From contig JAFXFS010000007.1 in NCBI GenBank assembly GCA_017513445.1, forward strand, positions 1-62,960: a stretch of 62,960 bases of DNA. The letters are read 5' to 3'. Position numbers and translations under genes: made by a program. Under the pieces are notes generated by a model that made no database searches, was not told where the DNA came from, and saw only the letters and a list, made by a program, of their open reading frames with translations. This DNA is from Bacteroidales bacterium (GTDB lineage: Bacteria; Bacteroidota; Bacteroidia; Bacteroidales; UBA932). This document shows, piece by piece, positions 26,177 through 33,731 of this stretch (within the stretch, counting starts at the first letter, position 1; the number at the start of each line of letters is the position of its first letter).

Positions 26177-26719
26177 ATGTATATATCAGATTTCTTTATA
26201 TTAAAAAATAATGGATTCACAGATTCATTTATTTGTATTGAGAACGCGTTAAAATATTATTATTCTGATCCAGAAGTCTGCTGCACTCTTTTCCGTAAGG
26301 CTTTGGAGTCAATAATAAATGATGTGTATTCATTATTTGGAAGCTCTGTTAAAGGACATAATAAACTAGACATTGACAATTTAGATAATGTTGTCCCTGA
26401 TAAATTTTATGATGACAGTATTCAAGTAGAAATGCATAATATTCGCATTATAGGGAATGCGTATGCCCATCGTGGTGAAAACTTCGAGTATGATGTCAAT
26501 AAAGATAAATTTACCTGTTATGTGGCGATGAAGAATATTGCCCGGTGGTTGGTTGAATGTAAGCAGTTGTATCCTGAATATTTGAGAAAAGAAGAGGAGA
26601 GAAGAAAAGAACGTAAAGAAAAGAACAATCGAGTATTAAAAAAAATCGGTAAAATTGCGCTAATCGTATTAGGAATAGGTGCGGCCATTCTTGGCGGTAG
26701 CAAAATAAGCAAGAAATAA
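26177..26719 (+). CDS. HEPN/DUF4145-like protein with C-terminal membrane anchor
   Basis: 180 residues. Residues ~15-125 read like a DUF4145/HEPN helical domain: CTLFRKALESIINDVY, then IRIIGNAYAHRGENF carrying the R...N..H motif used by HEPN ribonucleases. A charged Lys/Glu stretch (about 135-155) leads to one hydrophobic segment (IALIVLGIGAAILGG) near the C-terminus, so it is probably anchored facing the cytoplasm. HEPN proteins are often RNA-cleaving toxins or defence effectors. It lies 204 bases after the operon with its own leader and belongs to the island. Confidence 0.65.
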   Translation: MYISDFFILKNNGFTDSFICIENALKYYYSDPEVCCTLFRKALESIINDVYSLFGSSVKGHNKLDIDNLDNVVPDKFYDDSIQVEMHNIRIIGNAYAHRGENFEYDVNKDKFTCYVAMKNIARWLVECKQLYPEYLRKEEERRKERKEKNNRVLKKIGKIALIVLGIGAAILGGSKISKK

Positions 26720-26839
26720 AGATTAAAAATATACTACATAGACAAACTTATCCCCAAATATATAGTTAGATAATCTTGTGATTTTTATTTCGGTTGTCCA
26801 TACATCCTTTCCACCGCCTCAACCCGCCTCAGACGGTGC

Positions 26840-26855
26840 AGTTTGTTTGGCTAAA
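26840..26855 (+). repeat. Right-end copy of the TTTGTTTG motif
   Basis: AGTTTGTTTGGCTAAA, two mismatches from ATTTGTTTGTCTAAA at 15746. It lies about 50 bases inside the right 14-base junction repeat, similar in placement to the left copies. Confidence 0.35.
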
Positions 26856-26901
26856 CGGTAACTTTATTTAGATAACTAATTGAAAATTAATGTGAATTAA
26901 T

Positions 26902-26915
26902 TTCTTTAACGAAGA
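26902..26915. repeat. Putative attR of the accessory island
   Basis: TTCTTTAACGAAGA, identical to 15629-15642 at the end of the DUF2795-like gene, with related bases continuing after it. A strong terminator follows at 26962, where the terminator of the uninterrupted gene would be expected. Confidence 0.5.
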
Positions 26916-26961
26916 ATACTAATTGGATATTTATTTGAAGACCAGTCAGTTAAGATTATTA

Positions 26962-26998
26962 ATGGCAAAACTTTTCACAGGTTTTGCCATATCTTTTT
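26962..26998 (+). terminator. Intrinsic terminator right of the island
   Basis: ATGGCAAAAC (26962-26971) pairs perfectly with GTTTTGCCAT (26981-26990), then ATCTTTTTAT. It may be the original terminator of the DUF2795-like gene, displaced by the island. Confidence 0.75.
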
Positions 26999-27382
26999 AT
27001 ATTAAAATAGCACATTTTGATGCAAGTTTTTGACCATTGTTTGTACAGATGATATTATACTTTGACAGAGGAATAAGAATAGTAAATATCAGAACCATAT
27101 TTGCAATACGCTGATATTCAGACGAGTAAATAAGAGTTCAATGGCGTTCAAAATAAAAAGGGATAAGTAAACTATTTGCCTATCCCTTTCTTCGAGAGTG
27201 TAAAATGAACTGTGTCAAGCAAGAATAAAGTCGCAAATTCAACAAATAAATGCAACGGCATTATCGTTTTGAGATAATTTCAGTGAGCAGAGAGAGAAAT
27301 TCTCTCCCGTGCTCTACTGAATGGGGTAAAAGTTGTTACTTTACTCCGTCAAACCTCCTACCGAAATAAGTTGTAAAGATGA
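26999..27382. other. Gene-free, scarred intergenic DNA
   Basis: I see no credible gene here. It holds a hairpin (AAAGGGATA 27157-27165 with TATCCCTTT 27181-27189; A-rich on the left, so it would work best as a minus-strand terminator), the left 15-base inverted repeat at 27205-27219, and a short hairpin near 27290-27305 (gagagaaattctctc). Between the genes on each side this looks like mobile-element debris. Confidence 0.6.
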
Positions 27383-27583
27383 GACATTTATCCCGAGAGC
27401 GGAAATACATATGCAAGAAGAGGATACATCCCTAATCGTATTGATATCGAAGAACCTCCTGCAATTGTAGACTTAAAGGAACGATTTGGAGATTTGGAAA
27501 TTTCTTTCTATTTTTACGAGACATTCCATTCTTGGGAACGTGGAGCCAATGAGAATACCAAGGTGAATTTTAACAATTATTGA
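27383..27583 (+). pseudogene. IS30-family transposase fossil with internal deletion
   Basis: One open frame of ~66 codons reads ARRGYIPNRIDIEEPPAIVD, then LKERFGDLEI, then directly YETFHSWERGANENTKVNF. The first two parts match the IS30 segment just before the catalytic core, and the last matches the late PYSSWERGANEN motif. The DDE core between them is missing and the join is in frame. The N-terminus is also gone. It is inactive. Family assignment is by these motifs. Confidence 0.7.
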
Positions 27584-27584
27584 T

Positions 27585-27834
27585 ATGAAGAAAATAGTAT
27601 TGACAATTACATTATCTGTTTGGCAAGAGGAACAGTCATTTCGTACTGGGTGCGGGAGGATTCGTCGGAGCTTGGATTAATGAAGGTAGCAGAAAGGCAC
27701 AGTTTGGATATACGTTGTTCGCAGACATTGCGTATAGATACCAGAAGCCTTCAGGATTCACTTTCTCAGTTGGTCTCAAGCCACAACTGTTTAATGTATT
27801 ATGGCCGTATATTACGTTGGGATATTCGTTCTAA
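27585..27834 (+). pseudogene. Broken outer-membrane beta-barrel gene
   Basis: An ATG at 27585 starts a signal-like MKKIVLTITLSV. After about 40 bases the coding sense moves to another frame: GKRNSHFVLGAGGFVGAWIN and VGLKPQLFNVLWPYITLGYS, ending at the TAA of 27832-27834. The second part is amphipathic with a terminal aromatic, like the last strands of an outer-membrane barrel. A deletion appears to have joined the start to the end out of frame. The next gene is an intact protein of the same general kind. Confidence 0.55.
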
Positions 27835-27914
27835 TATATCCATATGAACTAACAAATAGACCGTGACAGTAAGATTTCACAATGAGATTTATTCATCAAT
27901 AAAATACAAATACT

Positions 27915-28733
27915 ATGGTAAAGAAGATTTTAATTATCGCAACTATTTTCCTTATAGCTGTTTCTCAGCATATTTCATTTGCACAATATGCACCAAGTGT
28001 GCAATCAGATGAAACGCAAGAACTCTCATATAATCAGGACAATCTTCCGTATAAGATTGGTAAAGGCGTGCATATGGTAGATGCTGGAAAGACCCTACTT
28101 TTTACTGGAGCATCTGTCGCGTTGACCGGTGTCGCCTGTTTCATTGGTGGAGCTGCCATGTACGATCCAAATCCGGATGCCCTAGACATGCCCATATATC
28201 CATTGTTTGCAATTGTAGGAGCTGCAGCTGGCGGTGCTATAGCACTGATAGGTCTTCCATTCTATTTCTATGGAAAAGAAAAGATGAACACTTATGGTTC
28301 ATCACATATTACTTTTGGAAATGAAGGCCAGGAAGGCGGTGCAGGATTCTTTGAAATGGGACTAGGGATTCCGAACTTTCTGAGTTTGGATGCCGTTGGA
28401 GGCTATAATTTCGGAAAGAATTTCTTTATGGGTGCAGGTGTGGGCTATAAGACTTACCTGACAGCAGGCCTTAGACAAGATGGAGCCACAGCCTCTCTGC
28501 CAATATATACAAACTTCCGCTATTCTATCGGAAAGAAACGTGTCGTTCCATATATCGGAGCTAGCTTGGGTTATGACTTTGTGAATAAGGGACTTTATTC
28601 TGGCTTGGAATTCGGTACCAGAATACGTAAGATACAAGGAACCAGAGGTCAGTCCTGGTGGCTAGGAGTCAAATCAGAATTTATACTTCCAGAGGGTATG
28701 GCCATTTCGCTTAAGGTAGGAAGGTCATTCTAA
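27915..28733 (+). CDS. Predicted outer-membrane beta-barrel protein
   Basis: 272 residues. A cleavable signal ends at SFAQYAP. Two hydrophobic, glycine-rich stretches follow (about 57-80 and 93-112: LLFTGASVALTGVACFIGGA and LFAIVGAAAGGAIALIGLPF), then a C-terminal ~140 residues of alternating amphipathic strands ending in the outer-membrane signature VGRSF. Proteins with this plan occur in multiple copies in Bacteroides and have no known role. It lies inside the inverted-repeat segment with a decayed relative upstream, which hints at recent duplication or transfer. Confidence 0.75.
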   Translation: MVKKILIIATIFLIAVSQHISFAQYAPSVQSDETQELSYNQDNLPYKIGKGVHMVDAGKTLLFTGASVALTGVACFIGGAAMYDPNPDALDMPIYPLFAIVGAAAGGAIALIGLPFYFYGKEKMNTYGSSHITFGNEGQEGGAGFFEMGLGIPNFLSLDAVGGYNFGKNFFMGAGVGYKTYLTAGLRQDGATASLPIYTNFRYSIGKKRVVPYIGASLGYDFVNKGLYSGLEFGTRIRKIQGTRGQSWWLGVKSEFILPEGMAISLKVGRSF

Positions 28734-28818
28734 ACTAAATTCGTATTTACCTAACAGCCTTGACACAGTTCATCTGACGCCCCCGTTCGACTCAACAGCA
28801 ACCGGTTTTTGCAAAGAA

Positions 28819-29511
28819 TTAAAATTCAAGTCGAAATCCTTTGCTTTTAAACTCTGAGTATTTTTCCTTGTTGAAACTATATTTAACAGGGATTCTGCTT
28901 CCTGCATTATCTGGTCTCTCTCCAACCTCTTTTAAGAAGCCAAGCTTATTCATCTTATTAGAGAAGTTGCGTCTGTCAAACTTAACTTCAAGGATAGATT
29001 CATAAAGTTCTTGAAGTTGAGGCATTGTAAATACTTCAGGAAGAAGTTCAAATCCTATTGGCATAAAATGAATCTTCTCTTTCAGAGTTTTAAGTGCTAC
29101 TCTGAGAATTCTGTCGTGGTCAAAGGCCAGCTGTGGAATATTGTCGATAGGGAACCAATGAGCATCAGCTGCATCATCTCCTCCTTTTACATCACTTTTT
29201 TTGACAAGGGCATAGAAGGCAATAGTTATAACTCTTTCACGTGGATCTCTGTTGACCTCTGAGAAGCATCCAAATTGCTCAATATGAATAGTTTCCAAGT
29301 TTGTCTCCTCTTTCAATTCTCTCTTTGCTCCACTCTCTGCATCTTCATCCATTCGTAAGAATCCTCCTGGAAATGCCCAACAATCCTTGTAAGGTTCTAA
29401 TCCTCTTTTTACAAGAAGGACTGATAGACCATCTTTTGTATCATAACCAAAGATTACACAGTCTGTAGTGACCGCAGGATGTGGGTATTCATATATGTAA
29501 GTGCCTTTCAT
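28819..29511 (-). CDS. NrtR-type NUDIX transcriptional regulator
   Basis: 230 residues from the ATG at 29511. An upstream start would run through the promoter and is rejected. Residues ~15-150 form a NUDIX domain with the Nudix-box region GGFLRMDEDAESGAKRELKE. About 155-230 is the winged-helix domain of NrtR proteins (LPEVFTMPQLQELYESIL, FDRRNFSNKMNKLGFLKE). NrtR members sense ADP-ribose-like or sugar ligands; in Bacteroides one branch (AraR) controls arabinose use. Two palindromes flank its promoter, so it probably represses itself. The ligand and other targets are unknown. Confidence 0.88.
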   Translation of the reverse strand: MKGTYIYEYPHPAVTTDCVIFGYDTKDGLSVLLVKRGLEPYKDCWAFPGGFLRMDEDAESGAKRELKEETNLETIHIEQFGCFSEVNRDPRERVITIAFYALVKKSDVKGGDDAADAHWFPIDNIPQLAFDHDRILRVALKTLKEKIHFMPIGFELLPEVFTMPQLQELYESILEVKFDRRNFSNKMNKLGFLKEVGERPDNAGSRIPVKYSFNKEKYSEFKSKGFRLEF

Positions 29512-29520
29512 AAGAATAGT

Positions 29521-29587
29521 GTGTAAAATTAACGCAAAGATATTGTTTTTTTTTGAATAATACAAAAAAACTGCGTAAACTTTACAC
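29521..29587 (-). promoter_or_regulatory. Promoter and twin operator-like palindromes of the NrtR gene
   Basis: On the minus strand TTTG (29563-29566), 20 bases, TATCTTTG (29535-29542) form the promoter. Palindrome GCGTAAA-C-TTTACAC at 29573-29587 sits just upstream, and a variant GTGTAAA-A-TTAACGC at 29521-29535 covers the expected transcription start. Two related sites around a promoter fit repression with looping or double occupancy. Confidence 0.55.
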
Positions 29588-29601
29588 ACTATTTATTAAA
29601 A

Positions 29602-31002
29602 TTACTCTCTTTTTAAGCCCATTTTGGCGGCAGTCTCTTCCATCAAAGCAAATGCAGCATCATAGTCGTTAGGAATATCGCCATCAAGAATAGCATTTTT
29701 CACAACCTCTTTTATCTCACCAATTAAATTGCAAGGTTGAATCTTGTATAATTCCATAATCAAATCTCCTGTAATAGGATTTTTGAAGTTTCGGACTGCA
29801 TCTTTTGCTTCAACCTCTACCAATTTTTCCTGAACGTGGGCAAAATTCTTCTTCAATTGCTCAACCTTCTTGTCATTTTTAGAGGTAATATCTGCTTTGC
29901 AAAGAATCATCAAATCATCAATATCGTCTCCTGCCTCAAAGAGTAATCTTCTTACTGCAGAGTCCGTAACTTCATCAGTTACAAGAGCAATAGGGCGAAG
30001 ATGAAGCTCAACCAATTTCTGGATATATTTCATCTTTTCGTTTAATGGCATCTTCAACTGTTTGAAAATACCAGGTATCATTCTTGCTCCGATAAAATCG
30101 TGTGCGTGGAAGGTCCAGCCGATTGCAGGATCATATTTTTTAGTTTGTGGTTTGCCAATATCGTGAAGCAATGCAGCCCATCTCAACCATAGGTTGTTGC
30201 TCTCAAGTGCCACATTATCAAGCACTTGGAGTGTGTGAGTGTAGTTGTCTTTATGCCCTTTGCCCTCAATCATCTCTACGCCTTTAAGTGCAGTAATAGA
30301 TGGTAAAATAAGTTCTAACAATTGACACTCATCCAATAACTTAAACCCAATAGATGGAGTAGGAGAGAGCATAATTTTGTGAAGTTCATCAACTATTCTC
30401 TCCTTTGAAAGAATTGATAATCTATTTCTGTTTTTCTTAATTGACTCAATAGATTCCGGAACGATGGAAAAGTTAAGTTGCGTAGCAAAGCGGATAGCTC
30501 TAATCATTCTCAAAGGATCATCGCTGTAAGTGGTATCTGGATCAAGAGGTGTGCGGATAATACCCTCATTCAGATCTCTGATTCCTCCAAATGGGTCCAC
30601 TAATGTTCCAAAATCTTCATCTTGTAATGAAAATGCTAAAGCATTGATAGTGAAATCTCGTCGAAGTTGATCCTCTTCAAGTGTGCCATCTTCAACAATA
30701 GGTTTTCTAGAATTTGCTCTATACGACTCTTTGCGAGCCCCCACAAATTCTACCTCAATGTTGTGATATTTCAGCATTGCTGTGCCAAAATTCTTGAAAA
30801 CACTAACCTTCACTTTCAGGGCATTTGCAACTGCCTGGGCTAACTCAATTCCGCTTCCTTCCACAACAATGTCTATATCGTTATTCTCTCTATGAAGGAA
30901 AAAATCTCTCACAAAACCTCCGATAACGAATGCTCTAACACCCTGAAGCTTGGCTTGTTGGCGAATTACCCTAAAAATTTTATTATCTAAAGCTTTAATC
31001 AT
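29602..31002 (-). CDS. cca: CCA-adding tRNA nucleotidyltransferase with HD domain
   Basis: 466 residues. The nucleotidyltransferase head has the class II signature (IGGFVRDFFLHRENNDIDIV, near residues 27-46) with the catalytic Asp pair, then RRDFTINALAFS and RMIRAIRFATQL. A C-terminal HD domain (WAALLHDIGKPQTKK near 264) adds phosphohydrolase activity in some members. It adds or repairs the 3' CCA end of tRNAs. Its ATG overlaps the end of the HSDR_N-type gene by 8 bases. Confidence 0.94.
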   Translation of the reverse strand: MIKALDNKIFRVIRQQAKLQGVRAFVIGGFVRDFFLHRENNDIDIVVEGSGIELAQAVANALKVKVSVFKNFGTAMLKYHNIEVEFVGARKESYRANSRKPIVEDGTLEEDQLRRDFTINALAFSLQDEDFGTLVDPFGGIRDLNEGIIRTPLDPDTTYSDDPLRMIRAIRFATQLNFSIVPESIESIKKNRNRLSILSKERIVDELHKIMLSPTPSIGFKLLDECQLLELILPSITALKGVEMIEGKGHKDNYTHTLQVLDNVALESNNLWLRWAALLHDIGKPQTKKYDPAIGWTFHAHDFIGARMIPGIFKQLKMPLNEKMKYIQKLVELHLRPIALVTDEVTDSAVRRLLFEAGDDIDDLMILCKADITSKNDKKVEQLKKNFAHVQEKLVEVEAKDAVRNFKNPITGDLIMELYKIQPCNLIGEIKEVVKNAILDGDIPNDYDAAFALMEETAAKMGLKRE

Positions 31003-31393
31003 TTATCATTAAATCATACTTAACACTTTCATTCAAAAAGTGGTACTCTCCATCACTATTCATTCCACAAAGATAAGTGCTATTGCCATTTGTTATCAAA
31101 ATAAACTTGATTTTTAGGGATAAATTGTATCTAATAATCTGATCTATCACTTTACCATCAAGTTTTACATTGGCAGCTTTACACTCCACAAGCATAATTG
31201 GCTTTGCGAATTGGTCAAATACCATAACATCAGCACGATATGTCAATGAGTTGTACTTGAATGAGTATTCGCTCATCATCCTTCCCATAGGTACTTCGAG
31301 CTCGTTATGTAGCCAGGAGATGGCCCATTGTCGCACCTTCTCTTCTGGTGTTAACTTTACCTCTCGCTTTCTTAGTGGATCGTAAATTGTCAT
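30995..31393 (-). CDS. Stand-alone HsdR N-terminal-type nuclease-fold protein
   Basis: 132 residues, matching the HSDR_N domain of type I restriction subunits but with no helicase. The PD-(D/E)xK-like residues are present: Asp55 in RADVMVF, Glu70 and Lys72 in LVECKAA. Such single-domain proteins are common in Bacteroidetes core genomes next to housekeeping genes, and their function is not established. It overlaps cca by 8 bases, so the two are translated together. A DNA or RNA maintenance role is possible; a restriction role is unlikely without HsdM or HsdS nearby. Confidence 0.85.
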   Translation of the reverse strand: MTIYDPLRKREVKLTPEEKVRQWAISWLHNELEVPMGRMMSEYSFKYNSLTYRADVMVFDQFAKPIMLVECKAANVKLDGKVIDQIIRYNLSLKIKFILITNGNSTYLCGMNSDGEYHFLNESVKYDLMIND

Positions 31394-31465
31394 AGATAAT
31401 GGAGTTCGGTTAATTTTACTGCAAAGATTGCAAAAAAAATCTCATATTTGTAATCGAAAAACAAT

Positions 31466-32536
31466 ATGGCTAAACAATCTTCTAACGACCAATACTTAGA
31501 GCTGATATCTGCGATAAAGGCGAAAAGTTTCTCTCCATTCTATCTATTGATGGGAGATGAACCTTTCTATACAGACAGGATTGCTGCTGCAATTCTTGAA
31601 AATGCTATAGATCCATTTGAGAGAGATTTTAATCAGATAGTAATGTATGGGGCAGATGTAACTGCAGAGCAGGTTATAAGTGCAGCAAGACAATATCCTA
31701 TGATGGGGCAGCGTCTATTAGTGGTATTAAAGGAGGCGCAGATGATGAAAAAACCTGAAGATTTAGCCATTTACCTCAATTCAATGCAACCATCTACTAT
31801 ATTGGTTGTAGTTTATAGTGGTAAAAGTGTTGACAAGCGAAGCTCTTTCTATAAGAGTGCTCAGAAGGTTGGTGTTGTTTTTGAGTCCAGCAAGGTTCAG
31901 GACTACAAAGTGGCATCGTGGATTGAGAGTTATATTGCTTCAATTGGTCAGAAAATCTCTCCTGATGCAGCAAATTTGATGGCAGAATTTACTGGAAATG
32001 ATCTGCAGAAGATTGATTTAGAGGTGGATAAGTTGAGGAAGAATCTCCCTCCGGATCAAAAGGAGATTACATCATCTGATATTGAGAAGAATGTCGGAAT
32101 AAGCAAAGAGTACTCAGTTTTTGAGCTAACAAAGGCTATTTCTTATAGAGATGCCAATAAGATATACCGTATATCCAAGTTTTTTGCAGACTCTCCAAAG
32201 AGATATCCTATACAGCTAACAATCGGATTATTAACAAGTTACTACTTAAAATTATGGAGATTTCACTCATTGCATCAGAAGAGTGAGGGGCGAATGATAG
32301 ATAAATCCTCAAAATCCATATCCCAAAAGACAAAGAGTGAAATAATTTCACAACTTGGAATAAATCCATACTTCTTTTCAGAGTATGAGGAGGCAGCCAG
32401 AAATTATCCAATCAAAAAGGTTATTCTTGCTATTTCTACATTGAAAGAGTATGATTATAAAAGTAAATCAAATGCCAGAGGTGATGCAACCGATGGTGAC
32501 CTACTAATTGAGTTAATATCAAAACTAATTAATTAA
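31466..32536 (+). CDS. holA: DNA polymerase III subunit delta
   Basis: 356 residues, the usual HolA length. Starts YLELISAIKAKSFSPFYLLM with the characteristic LLMGDEPFYTDRI, then DLQKIDLEVDKLRKNL and a SVFELTKAISYRDANK segment in the third domain. It is the clamp-loader wrench that opens the beta sliding clamp during replication. It is divergent from the HSDR_N-type gene with a 72-base gap. Confidence 0.93.
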   Translation: MAKQSSNDQYLELISAIKAKSFSPFYLLMGDEPFYTDRIAAAILENAIDPFERDFNQIVMYGADVTAEQVISAARQYPMMGQRLLVVLKEAQMMKKPEDLAIYLNSMQPSTILVVVYSGKSVDKRSSFYKSAQKVGVVFESSKVQDYKVASWIESYIASIGQKISPDAANLMAEFTGNDLQKIDLEVDKLRKNLPPDQKEITSSDIEKNVGISKEYSVFELTKAISYRDANKIYRISKFFADSPKRYPIQLTIGLLTSYYLKLWRFHSLHQKSEGRMIDKSSKSISQKTKSEIISQLGINPYFFSEYEEAARNYPIKKVILAISTLKEYDYKSKSNARGDATDGDLLIELISKLIN

Positions 32537-32585
32537 TCTACAATATTTGAGGTTGGTAATAAATGTAGATTAATCGGTGTCAGGA

Positions 32586-33692
32586 CTAACCAATCAGCAC
32601 TTTCTTGCTGCGTCTTGATACCGATGTTAATATTTCATAGGTTATAGTGTCGAGTTTTTGAGCAAGGAATTCTGCAGATGGATCATCTCCAAAGATGGTA
32701 ACAATATCTCCAACCTTGACATCTATATTCGTGACATCCAGCATACAAAGGTCCATACAGATACTTCCAACAGTGTATGCCCTCTTTCCGTTCACCTCAA
32801 AATAGATATTTCCGTTACCAAGTTTTCTGTTAATTCCGTCAGCATATCCAACTGGAATAGTTGCAACTTTCATCTTAGCAATATTTATCTTTCCTCTTCT
32901 TCCATAACCGATTGTGCCATCTTCTCTAATCAACTCCCTGATTTGTATAATTGGAGAGCGGTATGCTGCAACTGGCTTAATATTAGGATTTGGGAATGGA
33001 GAATAACCATACAGACCAATACCTAATCGTACCATATCATATTGATACTCAGGGAATCTTTCTATACCGGCAGAGTTAAGAATGTGAAGCATTGGCTCCT
33101 CTCCAATGGCATCTTTGATTCTTTTTGCCATACTCTCGAATCTCTCAATCTGTTCACGGGTGAAGTCATCAAATGCGTAGTCGTCCGACGCTGCCAGATG
33201 AGAATAGATAGAGACCACTTTAAGTTGTCTGTTTGCCAAAAGATATTCAATCAATTCATCGAGGTCTCTCTCCATAAATCCAACCCTATGCATACCTGTA
33301 TCTAATTTAATATGAATAGGATAGCTCTCTTTTTGGCTATTTAATACAACCCTGTTGAACTCCTTTAATATATCGATATTGGGAATTGTAGGTTCAAGAT
33401 TGTAATCAATAATATACTCTTTAGAGTCGAGCCCCATTGTGAGAAGCATAATAGGTATCTCCACGCCTGCTTCACGAAGCTCGATTGCCTCTTGGGTAAA
33501 TGCAACTCCGATATAATCCACCTTCAACCTCTCCATAACCGATGCCATCTCAATAGCACCGTGACCATAGAAATTGGCTTTACCTATAACCAAAGTCTTA
33601 GTCTCCGGTCTCAATTTAGAGCGGAAGTAGTTGTAATTATCTTGAATCCTGTCAAAATATATATCTAATTGGGTACAAACCGTACTATTCAT
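32586..33692 (-). CDS. alr: Alanine racemase
   Basis: 368 residues. PLP-binding Lys38 lies in IGKANFYGHG (the family has VxKANAYGHG). The second catalytic Tyr is in GTIGYGRRG near residue 266, and C-terminal motifs include PVGYADGINRKLGNG and ICMDLCMLDVT. It makes D-alanine for peptidoglycan. In many Bacteroidetes Alr is fused to a MurF-like domain; here it is single. It follows the GT39 gene by 39 bases on the same strand. Confidence 0.95.
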   Translation of the reverse strand: MNSTVCTQLDIYFDRIQDNYNYFRSKLRPETKTLVIGKANFYGHGAIEMASVMERLKVDYIGVAFTQEAIELREAGVEIPIMLLTMGLDSKEYIIDYNLEPTIPNIDILKEFNRVVLNSQKESYPIHIKLDTGMHRVGFMERDLDELIEYLLANRQLKVVSIYSHLAASDDYAFDDFTREQIERFESMAKRIKDAIGEEPMLHILNSAGIERFPEYQYDMVRLGIGLYGYSPFPNPNIKPVAAYRSPIIQIRELIREDGTIGYGRRGKINIAKMKVATIPVGYADGINRKLGNGNIYFEVNGKRAYTVGSICMDLCMLDVTNIDVKVGDIVTIFGDDPSAEFLAQKLDTITYEILTSVSRRSKKVLIG

Positions 33693-33731
33693 TTCTATCA
33701 GTTTTAACTCTTCAAATGTAGTAAAAAAGTA

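Larger units (their letters stand above)
27205..28772. mobile_element. Segment bounded by a 15-base inverted repeat
   Basis: ATGAACTGTGTCAAG at 27205-27219 recurs as its exact reverse complement at 28758-28772. The enclosed 1.5 kb holds an IS30 fossil, a broken outer-membrane gene and an intact one. The left copy is preceded by GAGAGTGTAAA, which resembles ends of IS256-group elements. No matching transposase is inside. It could be a non-autonomous unit or two scars of one IS type. Confidence 0.35.

Noticed and set aside
20333-26719. HipA-like domain plus XRE regulator read as a HipBA toxin-antitoxin pair
   Set aside because: The XRE gene is 3.5 kb upstream and not adjacent, and the kinase-like part is the end of a multidomain enzyme lacking the catalytic Asp.
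27620-27847. A 75-residue open frame through the broken outer-membrane gene
   Set aside because: Its translation is not protein-like, and the neighbouring frame carries clear barrel-like sequence (LGAGGFVGAW...ITLGYSF), so this is a shadow.
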